A stretch of DNA of 11,893 bases, taken from SLRI01 sp964576715 (GTDB lineage Bacteria > Pseudomonadota > Alphaproteobacteria > Geminicoccales > Geminicoccaceae). The notes under the pieces were generated by a model that was not told the DNA's origin, ran no database searches, and saw only the letters and a list, made by a program, of their open reading frames with translations. The stretch lies in assembly GCA_964576715.1 (NCBI GenBank), contig CAZNWE010000105.1, forward strand, positions 1 to 11,893, read 5' to 3'. Of the stretch, positions 1-7,294 are shown one piece after another (the stretch's first letter is position 1; each line of letters begins with the position of its first letter). Both the position numbers and the translations under genes were made by a program.

Positions 1-353
1 GCCCCTTCGATCAGGCCCAGGCCATCGAACATCTCCCCGGCAAGCCGGCCGTCGGGCTCGATCCGCACAGTGTTCATCGTGCCGGTCAGCCGCGCCTCGG
101 CACCCAGTCTGTCGCACATCCGGCACATCGCGGGCTTGTGCGGGATGGTGACGATGAAGCCCTTCAGGTTGCGGATCGCTCGCAACCGGGGGACCACGTC
201 CTCGAGGTCGGCCGGGAGGACGTGGCAGGGGATGACGAAGCCGTCGCGGCGTTCGGCCTCGTAGATCGGGTTCAGGAGCTCGGATGCCCTGACATGGCCC
301 ACCGGGTGGGCCAGGATGGCATAGAGGGCGGTCCTGCCGGAGGGCTGACGCAT
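1..353 (-). CDS. AroE-family (shikimate dehydrogenase-like) protein, partial, 3' end beyond window
   Basis: The reverse strand from the ATG at 353 translates without a stop for 117 residues to the window edge. The N-terminal substrate domain of the AroE family is clear: a YAILAHPVGH start, then FIVTIPHK with the catalytic-type lysine at residue 73, GTMNT with Asn94, and MFDGLG with the catalytic-type Asp110. Family members are about 270-290 residues, so the NAD(P)-binding half lies outside the window. Normal AroE has an HSxSP motif whose two serines bind the shikimate carboxylate; here the stretch reads HVRAS, so the substrate is probably a different cyclic acid. The ATG at 353 is chosen because GAGG lies 6 bases upstream; an in-frame GTG at 365 is less likely. 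The gene reads in the same direction as the TRAP operon but is 705 bases downstream of it, so co-transcription is uncertain. Confidence 0.8.
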   Translation of the reverse strand, partial: MRQPSGRTALYAILAHPVGHVRASELLNPIYEAERRDGFVIPCHVLPADLEDVVPRLRAIRNLKGFIVTIPHKPAMCRMCDRLGAEARLTGTMNTVRIEPDGRLAGEMFDGLGLIEG

Positions 354-1058
354 GAATATCCTCACTTTCCGTTCAGCCGTGGCTCGGCCATGACGATCGC
401 CATTGCTCGATCGTCGCGCTTCGCCCAGGGCTGCCGCATGGACAGCCGACCACAGCCTGCCCGAAGGCCGCGGTGCTGCAACAACCGCGGCTTGGGCGCG
501 TGCCTTGGCAACCGCTCGGCGGCCGCGGCCAACCGCCGGGTCAGACACCAGCTAGGCGCGTTCGGCAATGGCGATGCGGCACCGAACAGCTGACCGGGCC
601 ACCGCACCGCACCGTATCGGCATCCGGCAGCAGCCCTGGCCGCGGTGTTCGCCCGGCGCCGGGTGAAGCAGCACCGATCCGCGAAGAGCGGTCGAGCCCG
701 GACCGCGGGGGCCGGGCGTCGCGGCCCTGCGATCGACCGTTAACGGCTGTCAAGGGTATCCGGTGCCCTCGAGCGGCGGCGCCGGGCCGGTGGCCGCCAG
801 CCTCGTCAGCGCCGGCCACCGCCGCGGGTCGGTGGTCCGGGACGTCGAAGCCGCTGCCATCGCGCGGCGGATGCGGGTCGTCAGCGTCGGCCGCATGCTC
901 GGCCGCGGCGAAGCCGTCCGCCGCAGGAAGGCCCGGCTGCCCGTCGGCGGCGCGGCCGCGGCGGCGGGACGAGCGTCGATGTCGCATCGATCGCTACCAT
1001 GATCGGTGGCACCGCATCGCTCCGCGCCGCCGGCCGGCGAGAACGCCGAGGCGCGCCC
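354..1058. other. Gene-free stretch between TRAP operon and AroE-like gene
   Basis: About 705 bases with no reading frame I would call a gene. Several frames are open simply because the GC content is very high, but their translations are Arg/Pro/Gly/Ala-rich and show no domain. Small dyads are present: CCGTTAACGG at 737-746, CCCGGCGCCGGG near 652-663, and a 6-bp stem with a 3-base loop at 976-990 downstream of dctM. None has a T-tract, so none is called a terminator. The stretch presumably holds the promoter of the AroE-like gene and the 3' end of the TRAP transcript. A degraded gene cannot be excluded by eye. Confidence 0.45.
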
Positions 1059-2618
1059 TCAGAACAATAAGCCGGGCAGGGTCGTGGCGATTGCCGGGAA
1101 CCACCAGACCACGATGATGGCGAGCATCTGCAGGCCGATGAACGGGATGACACCCTGGTAGATGTCGAGCGTGCTGATCTCGGGTGGGGCGGCACCGCGC
1201 AGATAGAAGAGCGAGAAGCCGAAGGGCGGGGTCAAGAAGCTGGTCTGCAGGTTGATGGCGATCAGCACGGCGAGCCAGATCGGATCGAGGCCCATGCTCA
1301 GCAGCAGCGGCACGGTGAGCGGCAGGATGATGATGCTGATCTCGACGAAGTCGAGGAAGAAGCCGAGGACGAAGATCGCCAGCATCACGAAAAAGAGCGC
1401 CGCAGCCGTGCCCCCGGGCAGGGCCTCGATCAGGTTTTCGATGCGGGCATCGCCGCCGAGGCCACGCAGCACCAGGGAGAAGATCGAAGCACCGATGATG
1501 GTGCCGAAGATCATCGCACTGATGGTCATGGTCTGGGTCAGGACGGGCCCCAGGATCCGGGCCTTCTGCGCGCGGACGAGGCAGACGGCGATGCCGATGA
1601 CCAGGAGGGCCACGAGACCGAGGGCGCCGTTGATGGCGACGCGCTCGACCTCGCTCGAGGCGGCGCGGCCGAGGCGGAGATCGACGAAGTGGGTGAGGAC
1701 CAGCATGGCGACGATGGCGAGGATCGCCAGCCAGACCGGCCAGCCGCTGTTGTCGGGGGCGAGGCGCAGCCCGGCGAGGAGGAGGGCACCGATGGCGCCG
1801 ACGGACGCCGCCTCGGTCGGGGTGGCGATGCCGCCGAGGATCGAGCCGAGGACGGCGACGATGAGGACGATCGGCGGGACCAGGGTGGCGAGGATCGTGG
1901 TCCAGGGTGGCGGGTCGGCCGCGACCGGCAGCGGTGGTGCCAGATCCGGGCGACGCCAGGCGAGCAAGAGGATGTAGGCGATGTAGAGGGCCACCAGGAC
2001 AAGGCCGGGCAGGATGGCGGCGGCGAAGACCTGCCCGACGCTGATCGTCTGGATCGAGAACAGGCCCTGCGCGTACTGCGCCTGCTGGTAGCTCGTCGAC
2101 ATCACATCCGAGAGGATGATCAGCATGGTCGATGGCGGGATGATCTGGCCGAGCGTGCCGGCGGTGACGACCGAGCCCGCGGCGAAGCCTCGGCCGTAGC
2201 CGTTCCTGAGCATCGCCGGGAGCGCTATCAGCCCCATGGTGACGACGGTGGCACCGACGATGCCGGTGGACGCGGCGAGCAGGGCGCCGACTACCACGAC
2301 CGAGACGGCGAGCCCGCCGGGCAACGTGCCGAACAGCCGGCCCATCTGCTCGAGCAGTTCCTCGGCGATGCGCGAGCGCTCGAGGATGGTGCCCATCAAG
2401 ACGAAGAGCGGGATCGCGATCAGCACCTGGTTGGTCATGATGCCGAAGATGCGCTGGGCCAAGGCGCGCATCAGCGAGAGGTCGAAGACGCCCAAGAGCC
2501 AGCCGAGATAGGCGAAGAGGATACCGAGGCCGGCGATCAGGAAGCTGACCGGAAAGCCGGTCAGGATGACGAGGCAAAGGCCGAGCAGCATCAAAAGGTC
2601 GAGGTTTTCGGCGATCAC
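1059..2618 (-). CDS. dctM: TRAP transporter large permease subunit (DctM family)
   Basis: This is the 519-residue main membrane subunit of a tripartite ATP-independent periplasmic transporter, which imports organic acids using an ion gradient. Hydrophobic helices fill nearly the whole chain. Family marks include IPLFVLMG (residues 69-76), an STGIVGATV helix at 117-125, GQIIPPST at 157-164, GGIATPTEAA at 262-271 and TPPFG at 463-467. The protein is longer than the usual ~425 residues because of a block at roughly 283-358 that contains two extra hydrophobic stretches (about 293-312 and 329-348). The start codon is GTG at 2618. It overlaps the dctQ stop in a GTGA, which implies translational coupling. 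The gene is the last of the dctP-dctQ-dctM operon. The family assignment is secure, but the transported substrate cannot be read from this subunit. Confidence 0.95.
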   Translation of the reverse strand: MIAENLDLLMLLGLCLVILTGFPVSFLIAGLGILFAYLGWLLGVFDLSLMRALAQRIFGIMTNQVLIAIPLFVLMGTILERSRIAEELLEQMGRLFGTLPGGLAVSVVVVGALLAASTGIVGATVVTMGLIALPAMLRNGYGRGFAAGSVVTAGTLGQIIPPSTMLIILSDVMSTSYQQAQYAQGLFSIQTISVGQVFAAAILPGLVLVALYIAYILLLAWRRPDLAPPLPVAADPPPWTTILATLVPPIVLIVAVLGSILGGIATPTEAASVGAIGALLLAGLRLAPDNSGWPVWLAILAIVAMLVLTHFVDLRLGRAASSEVERVAINGALGLVALLVIGIAVCLVRAQKARILGPVLTQTMTISAMIFGTIIGASIFSLVLRGLGGDARIENLIEALPGGTAAALFFVMLAIFVLGFFLDFVEISIIILPLTVPLLLSMGLDPIWLAVLIAINLQTSFLTPPFGFSLFYLRGAAPPEISTLDIYQGVIPFIGLQMLAIIVVWWFPAIATTLPGLLF

Positions 2619-3124
2619 CGGCTGGCCGCCTCGCGCAGGCGGATGATCGAGCGGAGGGCGAGGCTCATGCCCTGGATCAGCAGCAGGACGGCGAAGGCCG
2701 GGATCAGGGTCTTGAGGACGAAGGCCGCGGGAATGCCGCCGACCGACAAGGGGCCTTCGCGGATCGCCCAGCTATTGGCGGTGAAGCGCCAGGTGAACCA
2801 GAGAATGACGAGGCAGGTGGGAACGAGAAAGAACAGGGTGCCGAGGAGATCGACCCAGGCTTTGCCACGCTTCGACAGACGGCCGTAGAAGATGTCGACC
2901 CGCACATGGCCGTCGAGCAGGAGCGTGTAGCCGGCGCCCAGCATGAAGAGGGCGGCGTGCAGATAGAGGACGGTCTCGGTCCCCCAGATATAGCTCGTGC
3001 CGAAGAGGTAGCGCAGCACGACCACGGCGAACTGGGCCAGCAGTAAGAGAAGGGCCAGCCAGCGGACGACGCGCCCGACCCAGGCATTGACCTGGTCGAG
3101 CGCGCCCGCGGCGGTCTCGAGCAA
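2615..3124 (-). CDS. dctQ: TRAP transporter small permease subunit (DctQ family)
   Basis: A 169-residue membrane protein with four hydrophobic segments (roughly residues 20-40, 52-70, 88-110 and 131-155), the normal DctQ length and topology. Segment 2 is preceded by the family-typical pattern RYLFGTSYIWGTE, and the loop DGHVRVDIFY (about 71-80) is the characteristic DctQ signature. DctQ pairs with DctM in the inner membrane and helps dock the periplasmic receptor. The start is taken as TTG at 3124, five bases after the dctP stop; no ATG or GTG lies nearby in frame and there is no strong Shine-Dalgarno, so initiation probably depends on ribosomes finishing dctP. The stop overlaps the dctM start by four bases. 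The exact start is less certain than the identity. Confidence 0.92.
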   Translation of the reverse strand: MLETAAGALDQVNAWVGRVVRWLALLLLLAQFAVVVLRYLFGTSYIWGTETVLYLHAALFMLGAGYTLLLDGHVRVDIFYGRLSKRGKAWVDLLGTLFFLVPTCLVILWFTWRFTANSWAIREGPLSVGGIPAAFVLKTLIPAFAVLLLIQGMSLALRSIIRLREAASR

Positions 3125-3129
3125 GCCCG

Positions 3130-4239
3130 TCAGCCGTAGCTGAAGTCGAGCAGCCGCGCGTTCATCTGGCCGTTATCGGCGTAAGTCATGTACTCGACCA
3201 TGAGTGCCCGGTACTCGAGGAAGCTCTCGGCGATCCGACGCACCAGCTCGTCCTCGTCCTCGCGCAGCTCGGCGATCACCTCGCCCGCGGCGTTGCCCAT
3301 GGCGACGACGACGTCCTCGGGCAGCTGGCGGACGATCACACCCTGATTGGCGACGAGGTCGCGCAAGGACTGGGCGTGCTTGGTGGTGTATTCGGTGAGC
3401 ACCGGGTTGTAGAGCGATTCGCAGGCGGTCCGGACGGCTGCCTTGAGGTCGTCGGGGAGGCCCTCCCAGACGCTCATGTTGATCGCACACTCCTCGGCCG
3501 AGGAGGGCTCGCCGACGCCGGGCCAGTAGTAGTTCTTGGCGACCTGGTAGAAGCCCAAGGCCGAATCCGACCAGGGACCGATGAACTCGCCGGCATCGAT
3601 GGTCCCGGCCTGGAGTGCTTGGAACATGTCGCCGCCGCCCATCGCCTGGACTGCCATGCCGAGCTTGTTGCACATCTCGGATGCCAGGCCCGTGGTGCGA
3701 AAGCGCAGGCCCTGGAGGTCGTCGACCGAGGTGATCTCGCTCCTGAACCAGCCCGCCCATTGCGGCCCACTATTGCCGCAAAGGAAGGGCTTGAGGCCGA
3801 ACCGGCCGTACATCTCGTCGTAGAGCTCTTGCCCACCGCCATGCGCCAGCCAGCCGACCTGCTCGTCGGCGCGGAGGCCGAAGGGCTGCGAGCCGAAGAC
3901 GAGGATGCCTTTGGACTTCGAGCCCCAATAGGCGGGGACGGCATGGTAGAGCTCGGCGGTACCCTCGGCCACCGCGTCGAACACCTGGTTGCCCGGGACG
4001 ATCTCGCCCGTGGCGAAGAGCTCGACCTCGATCCGCCCGCCGGAAAGGGCGGTGATCCGGTCGGCCAGCATCTGGGCGGCGACACCCGGGCCCGGCAGGT
4101 TGCGCGGCCAGGCGGTGACCATCCGCCAGCGGGTCACGCCCTGGGCGATGGCCGGGCTCGGGAAGCTCGCGGCCGCTGCCCCTGCCCCGATGGTCGCACC
4201 GCCGACGATGATCGCTCGCCGCTGCAGGCTCCTCGTCAT
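3130..4239 (-). CDS. dctP: TRAP transporter periplasmic substrate-binding protein (DctP family, TakP-like)
   Basis: A 369-residue periplasmic receptor. The ATG at 4239 is preceded by GGAGGA with a 6-base spacer, so the in-frame ATG at 4278 is rejected. The N-terminus has a twin arginine (R7 R8), a hydrophobic Ala/Gly run and a likely cleavage after AIA near residue 32, which suggests Tat export. The body aligns from memory with TakP of Rhodobacter sphaeroides, the cation-dependent 2-oxo-acid receptor. Shared features are GGWFR-like AGWFRS, the FRTTG segment whose Arg181 matches the ligand arginine, GTIDAGE with Glu218, and a GFYQVAKNYYWPG segment. Gln160 also matches a cation ligand. A Trp next to the key Glu in TakP is Phe219 here. 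The gene leads the dctPQM operon. The likely ligand is a monocarboxylate or oxo-acid, but this is inference. Confidence 0.93.
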   Translation of the reverse strand: MTRSLQRRAIIVGGATIGAGAAAASFPSPAIAQGVTRWRMVTAWPRNLPGPGVAAQMLADRITALSGGRIEVELFATGEIVPGNQVFDAVAEGTAELYHAVPAYWGSKSKGILVFGSQPFGLRADEQVGWLAHGGGQELYDEMYGRFGLKPFLCGNSGPQWAGWFRSEITSVDDLQGLRFRTTGLASEMCNKLGMAVQAMGGGDMFQALQAGTIDAGEFIGPWSDSALGFYQVAKNYYWPGVGEPSSAEECAINMSVWEGLPDDLKAAVRTACESLYNPVLTEYTTKHAQSLRDLVANQGVIVRQLPEDVVVAMGNAAGEVIAELREDEDELVRRIAESFLEYRALMVEYMTYADNGQMNARLLDFSYG

Positions 4240-4245
4240 CCGTGT

Positions 4246-4251
4246 TCCTCC
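4246..4251 (-). promoter_or_regulatory. Ribosome binding site of dctP
   Basis: On the reverse strand GGAGGA stands six bases before the ATG at 4239. It fixes the start at 4239 and removes 13 residues from the longest open frame, so that a twin-arginine signal peptide begins the protein. Confidence 0.8.
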
Positions 4252-4427
4252 ATGTTGCCAGCCTTCTCGCTGGCGCATCGTGGCGCAACTCGCAGGGGGA
4301 ATAAAGCGCGGCGGTTGCCGGCGGGAGAGCTTTGCGATAGCGAAGCCAAGGTTCTGTAGCCGAACCGCCGCGGGCGGCTGGTGGGATCGGGCTGGCGATC
4401 GACCGGCGCCGACGGGCGGCCGACACC

Positions 4428-4437
4428 GGGAGGAGGG
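4428..4437 (+). promoter_or_regulatory. Ribosome binding site of the Sel1-repeat lipoprotein gene
   Basis: GGGAGGAGGG lies seven bases before the ATG at 4445. It selects this start over the much longer open frame that begins upstream, antisense to dctP. The 205-base divergent region 4240-4444 must also hold the promoters of dctP and of this gene; I see no convincing -35/-10 pair in it. Confidence 0.75.
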
Positions 4438-4444
4438 CTGCTCG

Positions 4445-5449
4445 ATGATCGATCGCGGTTGCCGCCGGCACCGGCTGACGCGGCTGTGGCTCGGCGGCCC
4501 CTGGCTGCTGCTCGCCGCCTGTGCCGGCGGCGACCGGGTAGCACCCGGTGCTGCAGCATTGCCCGAACAACTGGCGGCGAGCAGCCTCGCTGCCGCCCCG
4601 GCCGACGCCGCCCCGGTCGAGAGGATCGTGCCGGAGGTGGCGCCGGCGGAGCGCGAGCCCGGCGAAGCGCTCGAGGCGGCGGCGCCCGAACGCGGCGAGC
4701 CGCCAGCACCGGCCGAACCCGGGTCGCCCTGGCTGGCGCTCGCCGAGGCAGGCGATGCGGCGGCGCAGAACCGGTTGGGGCTGGCCTATCTCGAGGGGGA
4801 CGGGGTGGCGGCAGACGATGCGGCGGCGGCACGCTGGTTCAAGGCCGCCGCCGACCAGGGGCTGCCCGCGGCCCAGGTCAATCTCGGGGTCCTGCATCTC
4901 GCCGGGCGCGGCGTGCCGGCCGACGACGCGCTGGCGGTGCGGCTGATCCGGGCGGCGGCAGAGGCCGGCGAGGCCGAGGCGCAAAATCGCCTGGGTGCGC
5001 TCTATTACGAGGGCCGGGCGGTGCCGGCGGACCCCGGCCAGGCAGTCGCCTGGGTGCGCCGCGCGGCCGCGCAGGGTCATGCCGGCGCGCAGCAGAACCT
5101 CGGCCGGTTCTACGCCAATGGCGAAGGCGTGCCGCAGGACGACGTCCTGGCGGTCCGCTGGCTCGAGGCGGCAGCCGAGCAGGGCAACCCCGAGGCGCAG
5201 TATCTGGCAGGGCTGATGATCGCCGTCGGCCGCGGCGTCGCGCGCGACCCGGTTCGCGCCCTCACCTGGCTGATCCTGGCCCGGCGGGAGCCGATCGCCG
5301 CACCGCTCGAGGCCGCGGCGAGCCGCGCCGCAGCACAGGTGCGGGCCTCGATGAGCAGCGCCGAGATCGCCGAGAGCGAGCGGCGGGCCGCTGCCTGGCA
5401 GCCGCACCGGCCAGCGCCGCCGCCGGCGGAGCGGCCGCTCAGCGGCTGA
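4445..5449 (+). CDS. Sel1-repeat (TPR-like) lipoprotein
   Basis: A 334-residue protein and the only plus-strand gene of the window. After a basic N-terminus, a hydrophobic stretch (about 12-25) ends in LLLAAC, a lipobox with Cys26, so the mature protein should be lipid-anchored in the envelope. Residues 30-95 are an Ala/Pro/Glu-rich linker. About five Sel1-like repeats follow (roughly 105-140, 141-176, 177-212, 213-248 and 249-284), each with the pattern A-x-x-x-LG-x-x-Y-x-x-G-x-G-V-x-x-D-x-x-x-A. The tail is Ala/Arg/Pro-rich. Sel1 repeats form alpha-solenoids that hold partner proteins, so a scaffold or adaptor role is likely; the partner is unknown. The gene diverges from dctP and converges on the PAS-Crp regulator, its stop overlapping that gene's stop by 11 bases. 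Confidence 0.88.
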   Translation: MIDRGCRRHRLTRLWLGGPWLLLAACAGGDRVAPGAAALPEQLAASSLAAAPADAAPVERIVPEVAPAEREPGEALEAAAPERGEPPAPAEPGSPWLALAEAGDAAAQNRLGLAYLEGDGVAADDAAAARWFKAAADQGLPAAQVNLGVLHLAGRGVPADDALAVRLIRAAAEAGEAEAQNRLGALYYEGRAVPADPGQAVAWVRRAAAQGHAGAQQNLGRFYANGEGVPQDDVLAVRWLEAAAEQGNPEAQYLAGLMIAVGRGVARDPVRALTWLILARREPIAAPLEAAASRAAAQVRASMSSAEIAESERRAAAWQPHRPAPPPAERPLSG

Positions 5450-5454
5450 GGCGG
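5435..5454. terminator. Dyad spanning two convergent stop codons, possible shared terminator
   Basis: CTCAGC-G-GCTGAG is a perfect 6-bp inverted repeat, and flanking CCG/CGG bases lengthen the stem if one base is bulged. It contains the TGA of the Sel1 lipoprotein on the plus strand and the TGA of the PAS-Crp regulator on the minus strand. There is no T-tract on either side, so factor-independent termination is doubtful. Confidence 0.35.
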
Positions 5455-7067
5455 ACGTCCGGGCGGGTGGTGGCCGGGCGGGTGATGACCGGACGCTGCA
5501 GATAGCTGGCGTCGTATTCGGCGAGTTCCAGCAAGCGTGGCTTGTCGGTGAAAGCGACGAAGCCGCGGATGAAGGTCATGAGGCCCTGATCGCGCAGCCG
5601 ACGCAGCAGCCGGTTGACGTGGACATTGGTGAGGCCGAGGGCGTCGGCGAGCAGCTCCTGGGTCAGCGGGCACCGATAGCCGCCGGGATCGGCGAGCTGG
5701 ACGGCCTCCAGCCGGGCCCCGAGCTCGAGCAGCAAATGCACCAGCCTCGCCTCGGCGCTCCGTCGGCCGATGCTGACCAGATGCTGCTCGGTGATCGCCG
5801 CGTCGCGGGCCGCGGCCCAGCGCAATCCATCGGCCAGCGGGGTGCGGCCGCGCAGGATATCGCCCAGGGCCGGCTGGTCGAGGGTGCAGAGCACGCAGTC
5901 GGTCGCGGTGGCGTAGAGATGCGGTCCCGCCGTGGTCAGCTGCCCGCCGCGGCCGATCAGGTCGCCCGGCAGGTGAAAGCCGATGATCTGCCGGCGGCCG
6001 TCGGCGAAGAGGTGGTAGGAGTAGACCCAGCCGGTGCCGATGAGCCAGGTATGGCTAGCGTCGTCGGCGTCGAGGTCGAGCTGCTCCTTGGCCGGGACGT
6101 AGCGGCTCTCGGCCTCGAGCCCGATCAGCACCGCCCGCTCCTCGCCCGACAGCCCGGCGAAGCCGGCGAGCTTGCGCTCGAGCGCGCTGGTACAGACCGG
6201 GATGAGACCACGGTCACGGTGCCGCGTATCGAGCCGGGCACTGATCCGATCCAGCAGCAGGTCGCGATCCTCGACGGTACGGCGCGGCGTCGCCGACCGC
6301 CGCCTGTTCCCGGCAGCATCCCCGCCGACGGCGCCGAGCGTAATGGCTGCACAGGCAATGCCGGCCACCGCTCCCTGCTCGTCGCGCAGCGGCTCGATGT
6401 GCAGGTCGTAATCCTGCAGGCCACCGGCAGCCGGCACGGTAACCTCGGTCTGCATCGCACGACCGGTCTCCAGCACGCGGCGCTTCTTCGCCTCGACCGG
6501 CGCGCCGTGCGCCTTGCCCATGATCTGGACGTCGGTCTTGCCGACGATGCGATAGGCCTCGTAGCCCAGGGGTGGGTTGTGGATCCAGGTGTAGCGCAGC
6601 TCGCGATCCTGCTCGAAGACGACGATGGCGGTATTGGCCAGGGCCACCTCGAACCGCCGCCAGCTCTGCTCGAGCGCCAAGGCCCGTTCTTCCCGCTCGG
6701 TGACGTCGAGCATGACCCCGAGGACCCGGACCGGCCGGCCGGTCGAATCCCGAAACACCGTACCACGCATCTCCAGCCAGCGAGAGCCGCCGTCGGCGCG
6801 GCCGAAGCGGTAGCTGTACCGGATGAAGCCTTTGGGCGGCTCGGCAAGAATCTCCAGGCGCAGCGCATCCTCGGGCTGCCGCGGCAGGCGCCGGGCCTGG
6901 ATGTCGTCGAGGGTCACTCGGCCCCGCTCGGGCAGGCCGATCAGTTGCCGGCTGAGTGCCGAGAGCGCCACCTCGCCGGTCAGCAGGTCGGCGTCCCACT
7001 CACCCACCCGCGCCGCGGCGAGTGCCGCCGTCAAGCTCCCGGATGCAACAGTGCTGTCAACGATCAC
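5439..7067 (-). CDS. PAS-PAS-Crp/Fnr fusion transcriptional regulator
   Basis: About 542 residues from a GTG at 7067. PAS domain 1 spans about 10-125: AALAAARVGEWDADLLTGEV, then YSYRFGRADGGSRWLEMRG, ending GVMLDVTERE. PAS domain 2 spans about 135-245: FEVALANTAIVVFEQDRELRYTW and VGKTDVQIMG, the style seen in HWE-type sensor kinases. After a linker (246-295) comes a Crp-type cNMP-binding fold (about 296-410, with IGFHLPGDLIG at 361-371) and a Crp HTH (about 430-515, helix TQELLADALGLTNVHVNRLL at 469-488). The open frame crosses the linker with no ATG, GTG or TTG where a separate Crp gene could begin, so this looks like one protein. It should couple a PAS ligand or redox signal directly to DNA binding. 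The start is uncertain (GTG at 7109 is an alternative); the frame stays open to 7793 but overlaps the upstream gene. Region 7068-7294 is non-coding. Confidence 0.82.
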   Translation of the reverse strand: MIVDSTVASGSLTAALAAARVGEWDADLLTGEVALSALSRQLIGLPERGRVTLDDIQARRLPRQPEDALRLEILAEPPKGFIRYSYRFGRADGGSRWLEMRGTVFRDSTGRPVRVLGVMLDVTEREERALALEQSWRRFEVALANTAIVVFEQDRELRYTWIHNPPLGYEAYRIVGKTDVQIMGKAHGAPVEAKKRRVLETGRAMQTEVTVPAAGGLQDYDLHIEPLRDEQGAVAGIACAAITLGAVGGDAAGNRRRSATPRRTVEDRDLLLDRISARLDTRHRDRGLIPVCTSALERKLAGFAGLSGEERAVLIGLEAESRYVPAKEQLDLDADDASHTWLIGTGWVYSYHLFADGRRQIIGFHLPGDLIGRGGQLTTAGPHLYATATDCVLCTLDQPALGDILRGRTPLADGLRWAAARDAAITEQHLVSIGRRSAEARLVHLLLELGARLEAVQLADPGGYRCPLTQELLADALGLTNVHVNRLLRRLRDQGLMTFIRGFVAFTDKPRLLELAEYDASYLQRPVITRPATTRPDVRLSR

Positions 7068-7294
7068 CGCGCGGTCGCCTGCCAAGACCAGTCCATGGGG
7101 GCCTGCCACAGCCAATTCGAGGTTATGCCCGACGATCGCCTGACGCCGCTGCGTCGACCGGGCAGCGCCGGGGCGGCGCCGATGGGCTCCGTCCCAAGCG
7201 TTGGCGAAGAACGCTACACGAGCCGGCAGGCCGGCGCTAGCGGCATCGCGCCGCCGCGAGCCGGCGCCACGTCGATGATCGCTCGACCGACCGT

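Noticed and set aside
541..987. A 148-codon minus-strand frame between dctM and the AroE-like gene
   Set aside because: It has no Shine-Dalgarno, no domain, and the composition of chance frames in GC-rich DNA.
1689..2888. A 399-codon plus-strand open frame
   Set aside because: It lies antisense to dctM and dctQ, and its translation is an Asp/Gly/Arg/Glu-rich mirror of membrane codons with no domain.
4240..4278. Longer start for dctP
   Set aside because: The downstream ATG at 4239 has a proper GGAGGA site and gives a normal twin-arginine signal peptide.
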